From CAG-552 sp964516925 (GTDB lineage: Bacteria; Bacillota; Clostridia; Christensenellales; Pumilibacteraceae), in the NCBI GenBank assembly GCA_964516925.1, contig CAZEXL010000002.1, positions 62,001 through 126,000 of the forward strand: a DNA stretch of 64,000 nucleotides, written 5' to 3'. This document shows positions 17,801-26,877 of this stretch, in pieces (the stretch's first letter is position 1; each line of letters begins with the position of its first letter). The notes under the pieces are model-generated. The model saw only the letters and a list, made by a program, of their open reading frames with translations, was not told the origin of the DNA and ran no database searches. The position numbers were made by a program, and so were the translations under genes.

Positions 17801-18697
17801 CTAAACGTTAAATTTCTTAAATAACAACGGCGCAACGACCGTAACGAAAGCGCCTATGATAAAGTATCTGATGAACTTGAATATTAAACTCCAAACGCCG
17901 TCGGCAAAACCGAAGAGCTTTTTTAGCCCCACTTTAAGAGCTAATACAACGATTGCTCCAAAGAATAATCGCACCGCATACTTCCATTTTTTATCTGCGT
18001 TAACCTCGAAATTTACGTAACGTTTTTCGATAAAGTACCCTATTGCGGTTGCCGAATACGTTCCTGCGATAGTCATTAACGCATCGAGTTCTTCGCCCTT
18101 TTTCAGATAAAACACTATGCTTGCTATCGCTAAACAAGCGCATAGCGGCAATATTCCGTAAATTAGCTTCTCTTCGTCATTTCCTAATTTATCAAAAAGA
18201 ACGAACCCGACAACGCCAACACCGACGCCGAGCAGAGCACCAACGATAACGTCGGTGGGAAAATGCTGCCCGAGATACACGCGCGAAAACATAACAAATA
18301 TAGTGACAACTACCAAAACGATAAGCGACTGACGTTTCCACTTACCTTCGCGCGATGAAAGCATATGCCCGAACGTGGTGATTACGGCTATGTTATTGCT
18401 GTGACCGCTTGGAAACGAATAACCGCTAGTTTGCTCGATTATCGGCATTACCCCGTCGTAATAATACGGCCTGACTCTTTTTACCAGCGTTTTAACTACA
18501 CCGACCGTTATTTGAGACAGCATAAACAAATTAACAAGCCTATACGCCTCTTTTTTGTTTACGCACCAATAAAGAATCATAACGGCAATCATAAAGAACA
18601 GTTCGGTTCCTAGTTGCGTTATGGCATAAAAAACGTAATTCAGTGCAGTCAAGTCGTTACTTTGAAGCCACCGAATAAAATCAAGTTCCCACGTCAC
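17801..18697 (-). CDS. PAP2-family membrane phosphatase
   Basis: A 298-residue polytopic protein with the three PAP2 motifs in order: KTLVKRVRP (KxxxxxxRP), PSGHSNN and SRVYLGQHFPTD (SRxxxxxHxxxD). The family dephosphorylates lipid phosphates such as undecaprenyl diphosphate or phosphatidate at the outer membrane face. After the motifs the protein continues with about four more hydrophobic segments, longer than the minimal family. The start is GTG at 18697 with GAGG eleven bases before it. It lies just downstream of rsfS. The specific substrate is not determinable here. Confidence 0.88.
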   Translation of the reverse strand: MTWELDFIRWLQSNDLTALNYVFYAITQLGTELFFMIAVMILYWCVNKKEAYRLVNLFMLSQITVGVVKTLVKRVRPYYYDGVMPIIEQTSGYSFPSGHSNNIAVITTFGHMLSSREGKWKRQSLIVLVVVTIFVMFSRVYLGQHFPTDVIVGALLGVGVGVVGFVLFDKLGNDEEKLIYGILPLCACLAIASIVFYLKKGEELDALMTIAGTYSATAIGYFIEKRYVNFEVNADKKWKYAVRLFFGAIVVLALKVGLKKLFGFADGVWSLIFKFIRYFIIGAFVTVVAPLLFKKFNV

Positions 18698-18701
18698 GAC
18701 G

Positions 18702-19079
18702 TTATATCCTCGTTATATTGTCGCCGTCGTCCCACAAGCGTTCCAGCTTGTAAAACTCACGAGTTTCTTCGTGGAACACGTGCAAAATAACGCAACCGTA
18801 ATCAATAGCAATCCACTTAGGATCAACGTCGCGACCGCGCGGCTCGATACCAAATTCTTTGCTAAGTTTTTCATCAACACTGTCGGCCAACGCGCGAACT
18901 GCCGTGGTGGATTTTGCAGAGCAAAGCACGAAAAAATCGGCAATTACCGTCTTTCCTTTAAGATCGATAATAACGATATCCTTTCCTTTCTTTTCGTCAA
19001 GTACCGTGGCAATTTTTTTTGCAAGCTCTATCGAAGACATCTCTCTTGGTTGTAAACTCATTTTTTTAATTTGTTCCAT
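18702..19079 (-). CDS. rsfS: Ribosomal silencing factor RsfS
   Basis: RsfS (Iojap/YbeB) binds L14 and blocks subunit joining during starvation. The 125-residue protein has the family core DIVIIDLKGKTVIADFFVLCS and the C-terminal GCVILHVFHEETREFYKLERLW. The ATG at 19079 has AAGGA upstream and makes the gene overlap the end of nadD-yqeK by 22 bases; an internal ATG at 19061 is a possible alternative. The obg, nadD, yqeK, rsfS order is the familiar Firmicutes cluster. Confidence 0.95.
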   Translation of the reverse strand: MEQIKKMSLQPREMSSIELAKKIATVLDEKKGKDIVIIDLKGKTVIADFFVLCSAKSTTAVRALADSVDEKLSKEFGIEPRGRDVDPKWIAIDYGCVILHVFHEETREFYKLERLWDDGDNITRI

Positions 19080-20191
19080 AATTCGTTTTCCTTTTCGTTA
19101 ATTTTTTTATATTTTCGGTAAGTTTCTATCGTTATAGGCGCAATAGGTTTGCCGCTTACCGTAAGATAATCTATCGTGTTTTTTAACATCATTTCGATTG
19201 CCAACGTCAAACTTACGCACGCCACGTTGCGTATCTCGTCTACTCCGTCAAATTTTCTGCCGGGTTCGACGTAATCGGCAAGCGCGACTATTTGAGCAAG
19301 TTTATCCATTTCCATGCCACACGTCGTATGCGTCTTTACGGCTTGAACTATGCTTTTATTAAGATGAAAATATTGCTCGCAAATCGCAGCTCCGTATTCG
19401 GCGTGTTTGCACTCTTGAGGCAAATCGTCAAAGATTGGCACAATAATATTCATATCCCGAAGCTTTTGCGGCGTTACGTACTTGCCTATATCATGCAAAA
19501 GCAAAGCGACCGAAACGTCTTTGACGTCAACGTCGTAACGCTTTGCGAGTTTTATGCCCTCTATGGTCGCGCGATAAGTGTGTTCGATCCGTTCGCTTTT
19601 TAGTCCGAACGTTTGATACGCTGCCGTATATACGCAATAGTCGCGATATAATCCGTTATCTTCGATTATGCGCGCTACCCCATCGCTTACGAGTCCTTCG
19701 AGTTTATCCATTGCAACGGCGACTTTAACTTCGCTCGACGATATATCGTCACCGCAAAAATCGGCTTTTATAAATTCGTCATTTATTGCACTTTCGTCGT
19801 ACCCCGGACGCTTTATAACGTAAAATTTAGTAAGCTTTTTCAATTCGTCTGCGCAATACCACTTATTTACAGAACGCGCGCCTTCACTACCGATTGCAAA
19901 ATACAGTTCACGATTATTATCGGCAAAATGTCGCACGGTATCTATTGAATAGCTACATCCTTGTTTGTTTACTTCATAATCCGAAACGGTAACGTTAGAA
20001 GCAAATTCACATGCTTTCAGCATCTTGATGCGCATTTCCGCAGACGCTGCGCTTCCACCCCGCTTAAACGGCGAAACGGAAGTGGGCATAACGATTACTT
20101 CGTCGAAGCGTAAAGATAGCTCGTTAATTATATTTTCGTGAGCCTTATGAACGGGATCGAAACTCCCTCCGAATATAACAGTTTTTATCAT
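19058..20191 (-). CDS. nadD: NadD-YqeK fusion: nicotinate mononucleotide adenylyltransferase with HD-domain hydrolase
   Basis: Residues 1-185 are NadD, which makes deamido-NAD from nicotinate mononucleotide and ATP. Visible are GGSFDPVHKAH (8-18) and ISSSEVK near the C-terminal end of the domain. Residues about 190-360 are a YqeK-type HD domain with HTYRATIEG, LLHDIGK and HAEYGAAI; YqeK proteins are reported to hydrolyse diadenosine tetraphosphate. In most relatives these are neighbouring genes, while here one 377-residue frame joins them with no stop between. The ATG overlaps the obg stop by four bases. Confidence 0.93.
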   Translation of the reverse strand: MIKTVIFGGSFDPVHKAHENIINELSLRFDEVIVMPTSVSPFKRGGSAASAEMRIKMLKACEFASNVTVSDYEVNKQGCSYSIDTVRHFADNNRELYFAIGSEGARSVNKWYCADELKKLTKFYVIKRPGYDESAINDEFIKADFCGDDISSSEVKVAVAMDKLEGLVSDGVARIIEDNGLYRDYCVYTAAYQTFGLKSERIEHTYRATIEGIKLAKRYDVDVKDVSVALLLHDIGKYVTPQKLRDMNIIVPIFDDLPQECKHAEYGAAICEQYFHLNKSIVQAVKTHTTCGMEMDKLAQIVALADYVEPGRKFDGVDEIRNVACVSLTLAIEMMLKNTIDYLTVSGKPIAPITIETYRKYKKINEKENELWNKLKK

Positions 20192-21447
20192 TCCAAAAAC
20201 TCGAACTCAAAATCGAGTATTCTTACGATATCGCCGTCTTTAGCTCCGCGAAGTTTAAGTTCTTTTATTATTCCTTTTTCCTTAAGCGTCCTTTGGAAAT
20301 AATTAAAGCTGTCGTAATCGTTAAGAACGACTCCTCGTGCCACTTCGTCGATAAATCCTCCGCTTACGCCAAAACTTCCGTCGTCATAACGTTCGATTGC
20401 ATAATCCGACGTTTCGATTTTACCGAATTCGAACGGCTCGTATTCTATTGGTTCGAGCGGCGGCAACGAATCAAGCTTTTTAACGATTTCTTTTACGAGC
20501 TCATCCGTGCCTTTGTGCATTATACCGCTTATTTCTATAATACGTTTACCACGAACTTTACGCCTAAATTCTTTAATGTTTTCTTCGGGTGCAATATCGC
20601 ATTTGTTAAGCGCAATTATTTGCGGAAGACGAGAAAGCCTGTCGTTGTAAGATTTAAGCTCCTGATTTATTTTTTTGTAATCATCGTAAGGATCTCTGCC
20701 TTCTTGCCCCGAAACGTCTATTACGTGAACGAGCAACCTCGTTCTGTCAACGTGACGCAAAAAATCATGCCCGAGTCCTACGCCTTCGCTTGCACCTTCG
20801 ATAAGGCCCGGGATATCGGCGACTACAAAACTACGGTCGTAACAAGACACAACGCCTAAGTTCGGGCTTAGCGTCGTAAAATGATAATTCGCAATTTTCG
20901 GCTTTGCGTTCGTTATCACCGACAATAAGGTCGACTTGCCGACGTTAGGATATCCCACAAGTCCGACATCTGCAATCGTCATAAGTTCGAGTATTACGGC
21001 GTGCTCTTCGGTTAATTGTCCTTTTTGCGAAAAATGCGGTGCTTGACGACGCGAAGACTTGAATCTTGCGTTGCCCTTGCCGCCTAAACCGCCGCTTAAA
21101 ACGGTTACGGATTGATTAGCTTCGAACATATCGGCAACGATTCTACCCGATTCTTCGTCGCGAATTACCGTACCGCGCGGCACCTTTATTATTAGCGGCT
21201 CGCCGTTTTTGCCGTGACAATATTTAGACGAACCGTTTTCGCCGTCAGGCGCGCGAAAATGCTGACAATATCTAAAATCGGTAAGCGAATTTTTGCTTTC
21301 GTCCGAGCAAAAAATTATGCTTCCGCCTTTACCGCCGTCGCCGCCGTCCGGACCGCCGTTAGCGACGTATTTTTCGGTATAAAACGACGTACAACCGTTT
21401 CCGCCGTTACCTGCTTTTATAAAAATTTTAACCTTATCTATGAACAT
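20188..21447 (-). CDS. obg: GTPase Obg/CgtA
   Basis: Obg is an essential ribosome-associated GTPase in 50S assembly and the stringent response. The 419-residue protein has the glycine-rich Obg fold (1-158, with GNGGNG, GGPDGGDGGKGG and GGLGGKGNARF), the G domain (G1 GYPNVGKS at 165-172, DIPGLIEGAS, NKCD) and a C-terminal OCT domain (about 345-419). AGGGA lies before the ATG. It heads the obg-nadD/yqeK-rsfS series, and its stop overlaps nadD. Confidence 0.96.
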   Translation of the reverse strand: MFIDKVKIFIKAGNGGNGCTSFYTEKYVANGGPDGGDGGKGGSIIFCSDESKNSLTDFRYCQHFRAPDGENGSSKYCHGKNGEPLIIKVPRGTVIRDEESGRIVADMFEANQSVTVLSGGLGGKGNARFKSSRRQAPHFSQKGQLTEEHAVILELMTIADVGLVGYPNVGKSTLLSVITNAKPKIANYHFTTLSPNLGVVSCYDRSFVVADIPGLIEGASEGVGLGHDFLRHVDRTRLLVHVIDVSGQEGRDPYDDYKKINQELKSYNDRLSRLPQIIALNKCDIAPEENIKEFRRKVRGKRIIEISGIMHKGTDELVKEIVKKLDSLPPLEPIEYEPFEFGKIETSDYAIERYDDGSFGVSGGFIDEVARGVVLNDYDSFNYFQRTLKEKGIIKELKLRGAKDGDIVRILDFEFEFLE

Positions 21448-21462
21448 ACTTATTATTGTTCC

Positions 21463-22098
21463 CTATTTTTTATTTTGTTTAATTGATTTTTCAGAACATA
21501 AATCGCTTATAGGACAAGTGTCGCATTGCGGTCGTTGCGCTTTACAACAATATCTACCGTGAAATATAAGCAAATGGTGCGCGTCAGCCTTGTATTCGTT
21601 AGGCACCAACGAAAGTAAATCTTTTTCTACGTCATCGGGCGTTTTTCCGCTAGAAAAACCCAATCTATGACTTACGCGAAAAACGTGCGTATCGACGGCA
21701 ATCGTAAGTTGACCGAACGCCACCGCAAGAATGACGTTTGCAGTCTTTCGTCCTACTCCGCTTAACGACATAAGCTCTTCCATGGTTTGAGGTACCGCGC
21801 CACCGAATCGGGCGCAAATATCTTTGGACGCGGCAATTATGTTTTTTGCTTTGTTGCGATAAAAGCCGCACGTAAATATTAGTTTTTCCAATTCGGTTTG
21901 TTCTATTTCGGCAAATTGCTCGGGTGTAGACGCAATCTTAAAAAGTTCCTTCGTTACTTCGTTTACGCGTCTGTCCGTGCATTGCGCCGATAAAACCACG
22001 GCAACGAGTAGCTCAAACGGTGTGGAGTAATTAAGTTCGCACTTCGCATAAGGATAACTTTCCTTTAAACGCGAAAATATTTGCAAGGCTCTATTCAT
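21463..22098 (-). CDS. nth: Endonuclease III
   Basis: Bifunctional DNA glycosylase/AP lyase for oxidised pyrimidines. The 211-residue protein has the helix-hairpin-helix SLSGVGRKTANVIL with the catalytic lysine, VDTHVFR with the catalytic aspartate, and the C-terminal 4Fe-4S motif C-x6-C-x2-C-x5-C. It overlaps the end of the MFS transporter gene by eight bases and has no Shine-Dalgarno of its own, so it is probably translated by coupling. Confidence 0.96.
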   Translation of the reverse strand: MNRALQIFSRLKESYPYAKCELNYSTPFELLVAVVLSAQCTDRRVNEVTKELFKIASTPEQFAEIEQTELEKLIFTCGFYRNKAKNIIAASKDICARFGGAVPQTMEELMSLSGVGRKTANVILAVAFGQLTIAVDTHVFRVSHRLGFSSGKTPDDVEKDLLSLVPNEYKADAHHLLIFHGRYCCKAQRPQCDTCPISDLCSEKSIKQNKK

Positions 22099-23545
22099 TC
22101 GTATTTAATGCGTCGCTTTTATTTTCTAACGTTTTGGCATTGCCGTGTTTTACAAAGCTCATGGTTATAAACGCAAGTATGCAGAATATGCAAGCGTATA
22201 TCAACAAACTACGCGAATCTATAAACTCCATGCAAGCTCCTGCAAGGATGGGCGTAAGTATTTGCGCTCCCATCGAAAACGAATAATACAAACCCGTGAA
22301 AACGCCGGTAGTTCGCTCGGTTGCCATCTCTACGCTCATTACGAACGAATGTACGTTTATCGTAGCCCAACCGGCACCCACAAGCACGAATACGGGATAC
22401 ATTATGTACTTTAATAAATCGATATCCTTTATAGAATACAATAAAATCGCACCCAATCCAAAGCCTGCAATCATCATGCCTACGCCTATCATTACGGTTT
22501 TTTTCCTGCCGATTTTTTCGCCTATTTTGCTAGCCGGCACGAAGAAAATAAACGCCGCAGCCTGCGCTACGATAAGCGCCATGGAAAAGCTTTCCATCTT
22601 AAGTACGTCTAAAGCGAACGCCGAAAAATGAGACGTTACTCCGTTGTACGCAAAATACCAAAGCGCCACCGACAACAGAATAAACACAAGACTCTTCTTT
22701 TGCTCTTTATTTAACAGCTTGTACCCTTCTTTTATGGATATTTTCTCACCGTCGGATTCTTCTTCGTCCTCTACGATTCCGTTTTCTACTAGCAACTTTT
22801 TCTTTTCTTCAACGAATTTGTTCTCGTTAACTTTAAGAACCAATACTATCGTTGCTATAACCATTAGCGCAGCCGTTACGCCGACAAGCAACCAATTGTT
22901 ACCGACAAGGCGAACGACGGTTTCTGCTTTTTCGACGTATGCGCCCGAAGCGGAATCCCAAACCGTTATCGTATTGCCGGTTTCGATAGTTTCGGTAGTA
23001 AGGAAAACCTTAAACATCATAAGAACGGTCGGAATTACGCCGCCTACCGTTCCCATTATATTAATTACGGTATTGCCTTGCGAACGTATCGGCTTGGGGG
23101 TAATATCCGGCATTAGCGCAACGGCAGGAGTTCGATATAAACACATACATATAAGCAAAAATGCGGTGGTAACAAGCATAATCGCAAGCCATCCTGAATT
23201 TACCTCGGCCGACTTTACCGCCATATTAAAGCTGAAATTCACAAGCAAGAAGAAAAACGCCGCAAGAATCGATCCTACAACTATAAACGGAATGCGCCTA
23301 CCGAATTTGTCTTTTATCTTACCCTTAAGATTATCCGACCAAAGCCCCATAAACGGCAACATAATAAGCGCGATTACGTTATCGGCAGCCATAATCAAGC
23401 CTCGCAAAGTTTCACCGAACCCCATTTCGCGTAGCATTAACGGCATAAGATTGTCATATACTTGCCAAAACATGGTTATCGCCATAAACGCAAGGCCTAC
23501 GAGCATAGTTCGTTTTACGTTTAATTTAAGTTTTGTTTCACCCAT
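22091..23545 (-). CDS. MFS transporter (SLC45/GPH-like sugar transporter type)
   Basis: A 484-residue polytopic protein with about twelve hydrophobic segments split by a charged central loop (about 255-285, rich in Glu/Lys). The first cytoplasmic loop contains DNLKGKIKDKFGRRIPFIVVG, the MFS signature 2 region, and a second FGRRK-like motif (GEKIGRKKTVMIG) lies in the second half. The overall pattern resembles the SLC45/GPH group of sugar-proton symporters, but the substrate is unknown. Start at ATG 23545 (MGETKLKL), seven bases after GGAG. nth is co-transcribed downstream. Confidence 0.85.
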   Translation of the reverse strand: MGETKLKLNVKRTMLVGLAFMAITMFWQVYDNLMPLMLREMGFGETLRGLIMAADNVIALIMLPFMGLWSDNLKGKIKDKFGRRIPFIVVGSILAAFFFLLVNFSFNMAVKSAEVNSGWLAIMLVTTAFLLICMCLYRTPAVALMPDITPKPIRSQGNTVINIMGTVGGVIPTVLMMFKVFLTTETIETGNTITVWDSASGAYVEKAETVVRLVGNNWLLVGVTAALMVIATIVLVLKVNENKFVEEKKKLLVENGIVEDEEESDGEKISIKEGYKLLNKEQKKSLVFILLSVALWYFAYNGVTSHFSAFALDVLKMESFSMALIVAQAAAFIFFVPASKIGEKIGRKKTVMIGVGMMIAGFGLGAILLYSIKDIDLLKYIMYPVFVLVGAGWATINVHSFVMSVEMATERTTGVFTGLYYSFSMGAQILTPILAGACMEFIDSRSLLIYACIFCILAFITMSFVKHGNAKTLENKSDALNTNE

Positions 23546-23599
23546 AACTTTCTCCAACGGTTTAGACAGATGCACAGAAATACACACCTACTTCTGTAC

Positions 23600-23628
23600 A
23601 TTATAACATATAAAACCGTCAAAAGCAA
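23600..23628 (-). promoter_or_regulatory. Promoter of the MFS transporter-nth operon
   Basis: On the minus strand TTGCTT (23623-23628), 17 bases, TATAAT (23600-23605) with TG upstream (extended -10). The leader is about 48 bases with GGAG near its end. Confidence 0.6.
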
Positions 23629-23638
23629 ATTGTTTGAG

Positions 23639-23887
23639 TTATTTTTTCGTAATATTCAAAACTCCGTTGTAATCTTTTACAAGAAAGTATCCCATATAAG
23701 TCGCATATTTCCCCGATTGCAACGTCCTTTTTGCAACAGCCTCGTTGTTCGTTTTTACCGATAATCCGCACCCGTTATATATTGTCGACGGCGTAGATAT
23801 AATATCTGCTTTAGCGCCTGCTTTTTTAAGGTTTTGGGCAAATTTAAGCGCATTGCTTCTAGACCTAAATGAAAATATATAGTACAT
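23639..23887 (-). CDS. DUF3343 / putative Se-S carrier-like protein
   Basis: An 82-residue soluble protein starting MYYIFSFRSRSNALKFAQNLKKAG, with IISTPSTIYNGCGLSVKT in the middle. The Gly-Cys-Gly-Leu and the overall plan match the DUF3343 (putative Se/S carrier) family; the single cysteine in the loop is the presumed carrier residue. Genes of this family often sit beside class V aminotransferase/cysteine desulfurase genes, as here where one is divergent 102 bases away. A GGAG lies ten bases before the ATG. The biochemical role is not established. Confidence 0.85.
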   Translation of the reverse strand: MYYIFSFRSRSNALKFAQNLKKAGAKADIISTPSTIYNGCGLSVKTNNEAVAKRTLQSGKYATYMGYFLVKDYNGVLNITKK

Positions 23888-23939
23888 AATTTTATTTCTC
23901 CGTAGTAAATCAATTGTGTAGTTTAATCTTTACAACTCG

Positions 23940-23965
23940 TATAATGTAATGTAGATACTACATTA
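23940..23965 (+). promoter_or_regulatory. -10 box and adjacent inverted repeat before the desulfurase gene
   Basis: TATAAT at 23940-23945 is followed after one base by the perfect inverted repeat TAATGTAG-ATA-CTACATTA (23947-23965), which covers the predicted start site. A good -35 box is not obvious. The position in the divergent intergenic region suggests an operator or a 5' hairpin in the mRNA. Confidence 0.5.
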
Positions 23966-23989
23966 TATTTGATTTTTTTAGGGTGTGTT

Positions 23990-25105
23990 ATGATTTATTT
24001 TGACAACAGCAGTACTACCGAATACAAACCGCAAGAAGTTATACAAAGTGTGTACGATACGCTTAAAACGTTGCCGTACAACGCCGGACGATCGGGACAC
24101 AGCATGGCAATTAAAGCAGCTACAGCGTTAAACGATTCCAGACTTTCCGCGGCGAACTTTTTCGACTGCGAGCCGGAAAGAACTATATTTACTTATGGTT
24201 GCACCGACAGCCTAAATCTTGCAATTTTCGGTTCTGTTCAAAGAGGCTGCCACGTTGTTACGACAGCGTTCGAACATAACAGCGTATTGCGACCGCTATT
24301 TAAGCTTTATTCGGACGGAATAATTCAACTTAGCATAGTGCAACCCGACGGAGACGGAAAGATTCACGCGTCTACCGTTCTTAACGAGATAAAAAAGAAC
24401 ACCTGCTTAGTAGCTATGAACAGCGTTAGCAACGTTACGGGACTTCCGCTTCCGATAGAAGACGTAGGCAGCCAATTGAAAAACGAAAAAATACTTTTTT
24501 TGGTTGACGGAGCGCAAAGCGCAGGATATCGAAAGTATGACTATTCGTTGTTCGATATGTACGCCGTTGCTCCACATAAAGGCTTACACGCGCCGCAGGG
24601 TATCGGGCTGTTGACGTTAAGCGAAAAAGCAAAGCTTACGCCATATCGACTAGGCGGCACAGGTACTTCTTCACAAAGCGTACTGCAACCTAAAGACCTT
24701 CCCGAAGCGTTGGAATCGGGCACGCTGCCGCTTCCGAACATCGTTGCGCTTAATGCGGCAATAAACTACACGAAACGTAATTTCGACGTTATTTCGGCAA
24801 AAATCGCAATGCTGGGCAGATATTTATTCGACAGATTATTGCAAATTAAAAACGTTTCGGTTTACACAACCGACTCGACGGCAGGAATAATCGCATTCAA
24901 CGTAAACTCGCTTAATTCGGCAGAATGCGCAAATTTACTCGACGACGCCGGATATTGCGTAAGAAGCGGATTGCACTGCGCTCCGCTTCTGCATAAATTT
25001 TATCGCACTCTAAACACGGGTATGATACGAGCTTCGCTTGGCGTAGACAATACGTTTGAACAAATCGATTCTTTTTTAAACTTAATAGAATACGTCTCCA
25101 ATTAA
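23990..25105 (+). CDS. Cysteine desulfurase-family class V aminotransferase
   Basis: A 371-residue PLP enzyme of the cysteine desulfurase/selenocysteine lyase group. Visible are the N-terminal YFDNSSTTEYKP, the PLP lysine in VAPHKGLHAPQG and the active-site cysteine loop VRSGLHCAPLLHK near the C-terminus. This is the subtype that commonly accompanies DUF3343 proteins. It probably mobilises sulfur or selenium from cysteine or selenocysteine to a carrier. Start at ATG 23990, preceded by AGGGTG; an earlier in-frame ATG at 23969 is less well placed. It ends at a bidirectional terminator. Confidence 0.9.
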   Translation: MIYFDNSSTTEYKPQEVIQSVYDTLKTLPYNAGRSGHSMAIKAATALNDSRLSAANFFDCEPERTIFTYGCTDSLNLAIFGSVQRGCHVVTTAFEHNSVLRPLFKLYSDGIIQLSIVQPDGDGKIHASTVLNEIKKNTCLVAMNSVSNVTGLPLPIEDVGSQLKNEKILFLVDGAQSAGYRKYDYSLFDMYAVAPHKGLHAPQGIGLLTLSEKAKLTPYRLGGTGTSSQSVLQPKDLPEALESGTLPLPNIVALNAAINYTKRNFDVISAKIAMLGRYLFDRLLQIKNVSVYTTDSTAGIIAFNVNSLNSAECANLLDDAGYCVRSGLHCAPLLHKFYRTLNTGMIRASLGVDNTFEQIDSFLNLIEYVSN

Positions 25106-25137
25106 GTATGAGTGTAAGTTTGTTTATGCGTAAAAAA

Positions 25138-25180
25138 ACAGACCTGCATAATTGTTATGCAAGTCTGTCTTTATTTTTTG
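25138..25180. terminator. Bidirectional rho-independent terminator
   Basis: The stem ACAGACcTGCATAA / TTATGCAaGTCTGT with a three-base loop has A7 on one side and a T-rich run on the other. It lies between the converging desulfurase and ilvE genes. Confidence 0.9.
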
Positions 25181-25190
25181 CTAATGCAAA

Positions 25191-26252
25191 TTACTTTCTG
25201 ATAATGTCTACCCAGTTGTTCTTGTCGGGATACTTGCCGCACTGGATACCGGTGAGTTCATCATAAATTTGCTTGCTGATTTCGCCCATTTCGCCGCCGT
25301 TTACGATATAGTCTTTGCCGTTATAGCAGAAGCATCCTACGGGAGAAATAACCGCCGCGGTGCCGGTACCGAAGATTTCGGTAAGCGTGCCCTTATCGGC
25401 AGCTTCGGCAACCTTGCGAATATCTACGTTGCCTTCGCGAACCTTAATACCGCGCTGTTTTAAAAGCGTAATTACGCTACGACGAGTGATACCCGGCAAA
25501 ATACTACCGCGCAAAGCCGGAGTGTAAGCAACGCCGTCGATAATGAAGAAGATGTTCATTGCGCCGACTTCTTCTACGTAACGATGATACTTAGCGTCGA
25601 GCCACATTGCTTGATCGTAACCCTTAGCCTGAGCTTCTTCGCCAGCCTTCATGCTTGCTGCGTAGTTACCGATTACCTTGTGTCCGCCCGTGCCGCCGCG
25701 AGCTGCACGAACATAGTTCTGCTCTACGAAAAGTTTTACGGGAGCAAGACCGTGAGCGTAATATGCGCCAACCGGGCTGAGGATAACGTACATGTAGTAT
25801 GTTTTAGAAGCATGAACGCCAAGAGCTGCTTCGGTAGCGATCATCGTAGGACGTATGTAAAGCGCCGTACCTGCGTCGGTAGGAATCCAATCTTCATCCA
25901 CAAAAATAAGTTGCTTAATAGCATCGTAAACAAATTCCTTGTCGAATGCAGGCATGCAAAGTCTTTGCGCCGAATCGCACATTCTGTCAAGGTTATCGTG
26001 AAGACGGAACAAACGAATTTCGCCCTTGTCGTTTTTGTAAGCTTTTGCGCCTTCGAATACGCCTTGCGCATAGTGAAGAACGGAAGCAGAGGGAGCAAGA
26101 TGCAAATCTTGCCACGGCTGAATACGTGCATTCTTCCATTCGCCGCCCTCATATTCCATAATGAACATGTGGTCGGTAAAATGCTTACCAAAGCCAAGCT
26201 TTCCGGTAGGCTTTTCTTTCTTGTTTTCCGTCTTAATAATTTTAAGTTCCAT
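25191..26252 (-). CDS. ilvE: Branched-chain amino acid aminotransferase
   Basis: Transfers amino groups between 2-oxoglutarate/glutamate and Leu, Ile, Val or their keto acids (class IV PLP fold). The 353-residue protein has LHYAQGVFEGAKAYK, GGHKVIGNYAASMKA containing the PLP lysine region, and GTLTEIFGTGTAAVISPVG. The length fits the long (eukaryotic/Clostridia-type) form. Start at ATG 26252 with AGGAG upstream. It is the last gene after tyrS and yigZ, 13 bases past the yigZ stop. Confidence 0.95.
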   Translation of the reverse strand: MELKIIKTENKKEKPTGKLGFGKHFTDHMFIMEYEGGEWKNARIQPWQDLHLAPSASVLHYAQGVFEGAKAYKNDKGEIRLFRLHDNLDRMCDSAQRLCMPAFDKEFVYDAIKQLIFVDEDWIPTDAGTALYIRPTMIATEAALGVHASKTYYMYVILSPVGAYYAHGLAPVKLFVEQNYVRAARGGTGGHKVIGNYAASMKAGEEAQAKGYDQAMWLDAKYHRYVEEVGAMNIFFIIDGVAYTPALRGSILPGITRRSVITLLKQRGIKVREGNVDIRKVAEAADKGTLTEIFGTGTAAVISPVGCFCYNGKDYIVNGGEMGEISKQIYDELTGIQCGKYPDKNNWVDIIRK

Positions 26253-26265
26253 TGTATAAACTCCT

Positions 26266-26877
26266 TTACGCTTTCGCGTCAATTATTTCTTTATAACACG
26301 CTTTCGCGTTTTTAGTAATTTTAAGTTTTCCGTTAGCTTTGTCGATAAGCGGCGTTACGTCGCTACCGATCGGAACGGAATACGTAAACGATACGTATTG
26401 ACAATACCGCACGTCGCTTATCCCTGAAAAGCCACCGATCTTTTTGAACGTAGCAAAATCGCAGACGCAATCGTACGTATCACACATAATATACTCTTTT
26501 CGTTTGCATTTGGCAAGCGATTGAACGGCTCCTTGAGAATATGCTCTTGTTAATCCGCCCGTTCCGAGCTTTACTCCGCCAAAATATCGCACAACAGCGA
26601 CCATGCATTTTTTTAGCCCCGCGCCTTTTATCGCTTCCATTATAGGAGCGCCAGCCGTTCCGCTTGGTTCCCCGTCGTCGCTAAAACGAGACATATTGCC
26701 AAGCTCGTCCCAAATCGCAGCGTAACAAACGTGCGTGGCGTCGTGATACGATTTTCTTAACGATTTAAGCTTTTGTGCGACGTCTTCTTCGCTTTCGACG
26801 TGATAAGCAAACGCCATAAAACGAGAACGCGAAATAACAAATTCGTCGTATCCGTCGTCGATCGTTACGTATCTCAT
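26266..26877 (-). CDS. yigZ: YigZ/IMPACT-family protein
   Basis: A 203-residue UPF0029-type protein. Visible are the N-terminal FVISRSRFMAFAYHVESEEDV, the family signature with SDDGEPSGTAGAPIMEAI, and VAVVRYFGGVKLGTGGLTRAYSQG. The C-terminal third matches the DUF1949-like domain. The family is widespread but its molecular role in bacteria is unclear; it is related to the eukaryotic translation regulator IMPACT. Its ATG overlaps the tyrS stop by four bases, tying it to a translation gene. Confidence 0.93.
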   Translation of the reverse strand: MRYVTIDDGYDEFVISRSRFMAFAYHVESEEDVAQKLKSLRKSYHDATHVCYAAIWDELGNMSRFSDDGEPSGTAGAPIMEAIKGAGLKKCMVAVVRYFGGVKLGTGGLTRAYSQGAVQSLAKCKRKEYIMCDTYDCVCDFATFKKIGGFSGISDVRYCQYVSFTYSVPIGSDVTPLIDKANGKLKITKNAKACYKEIIDAKA

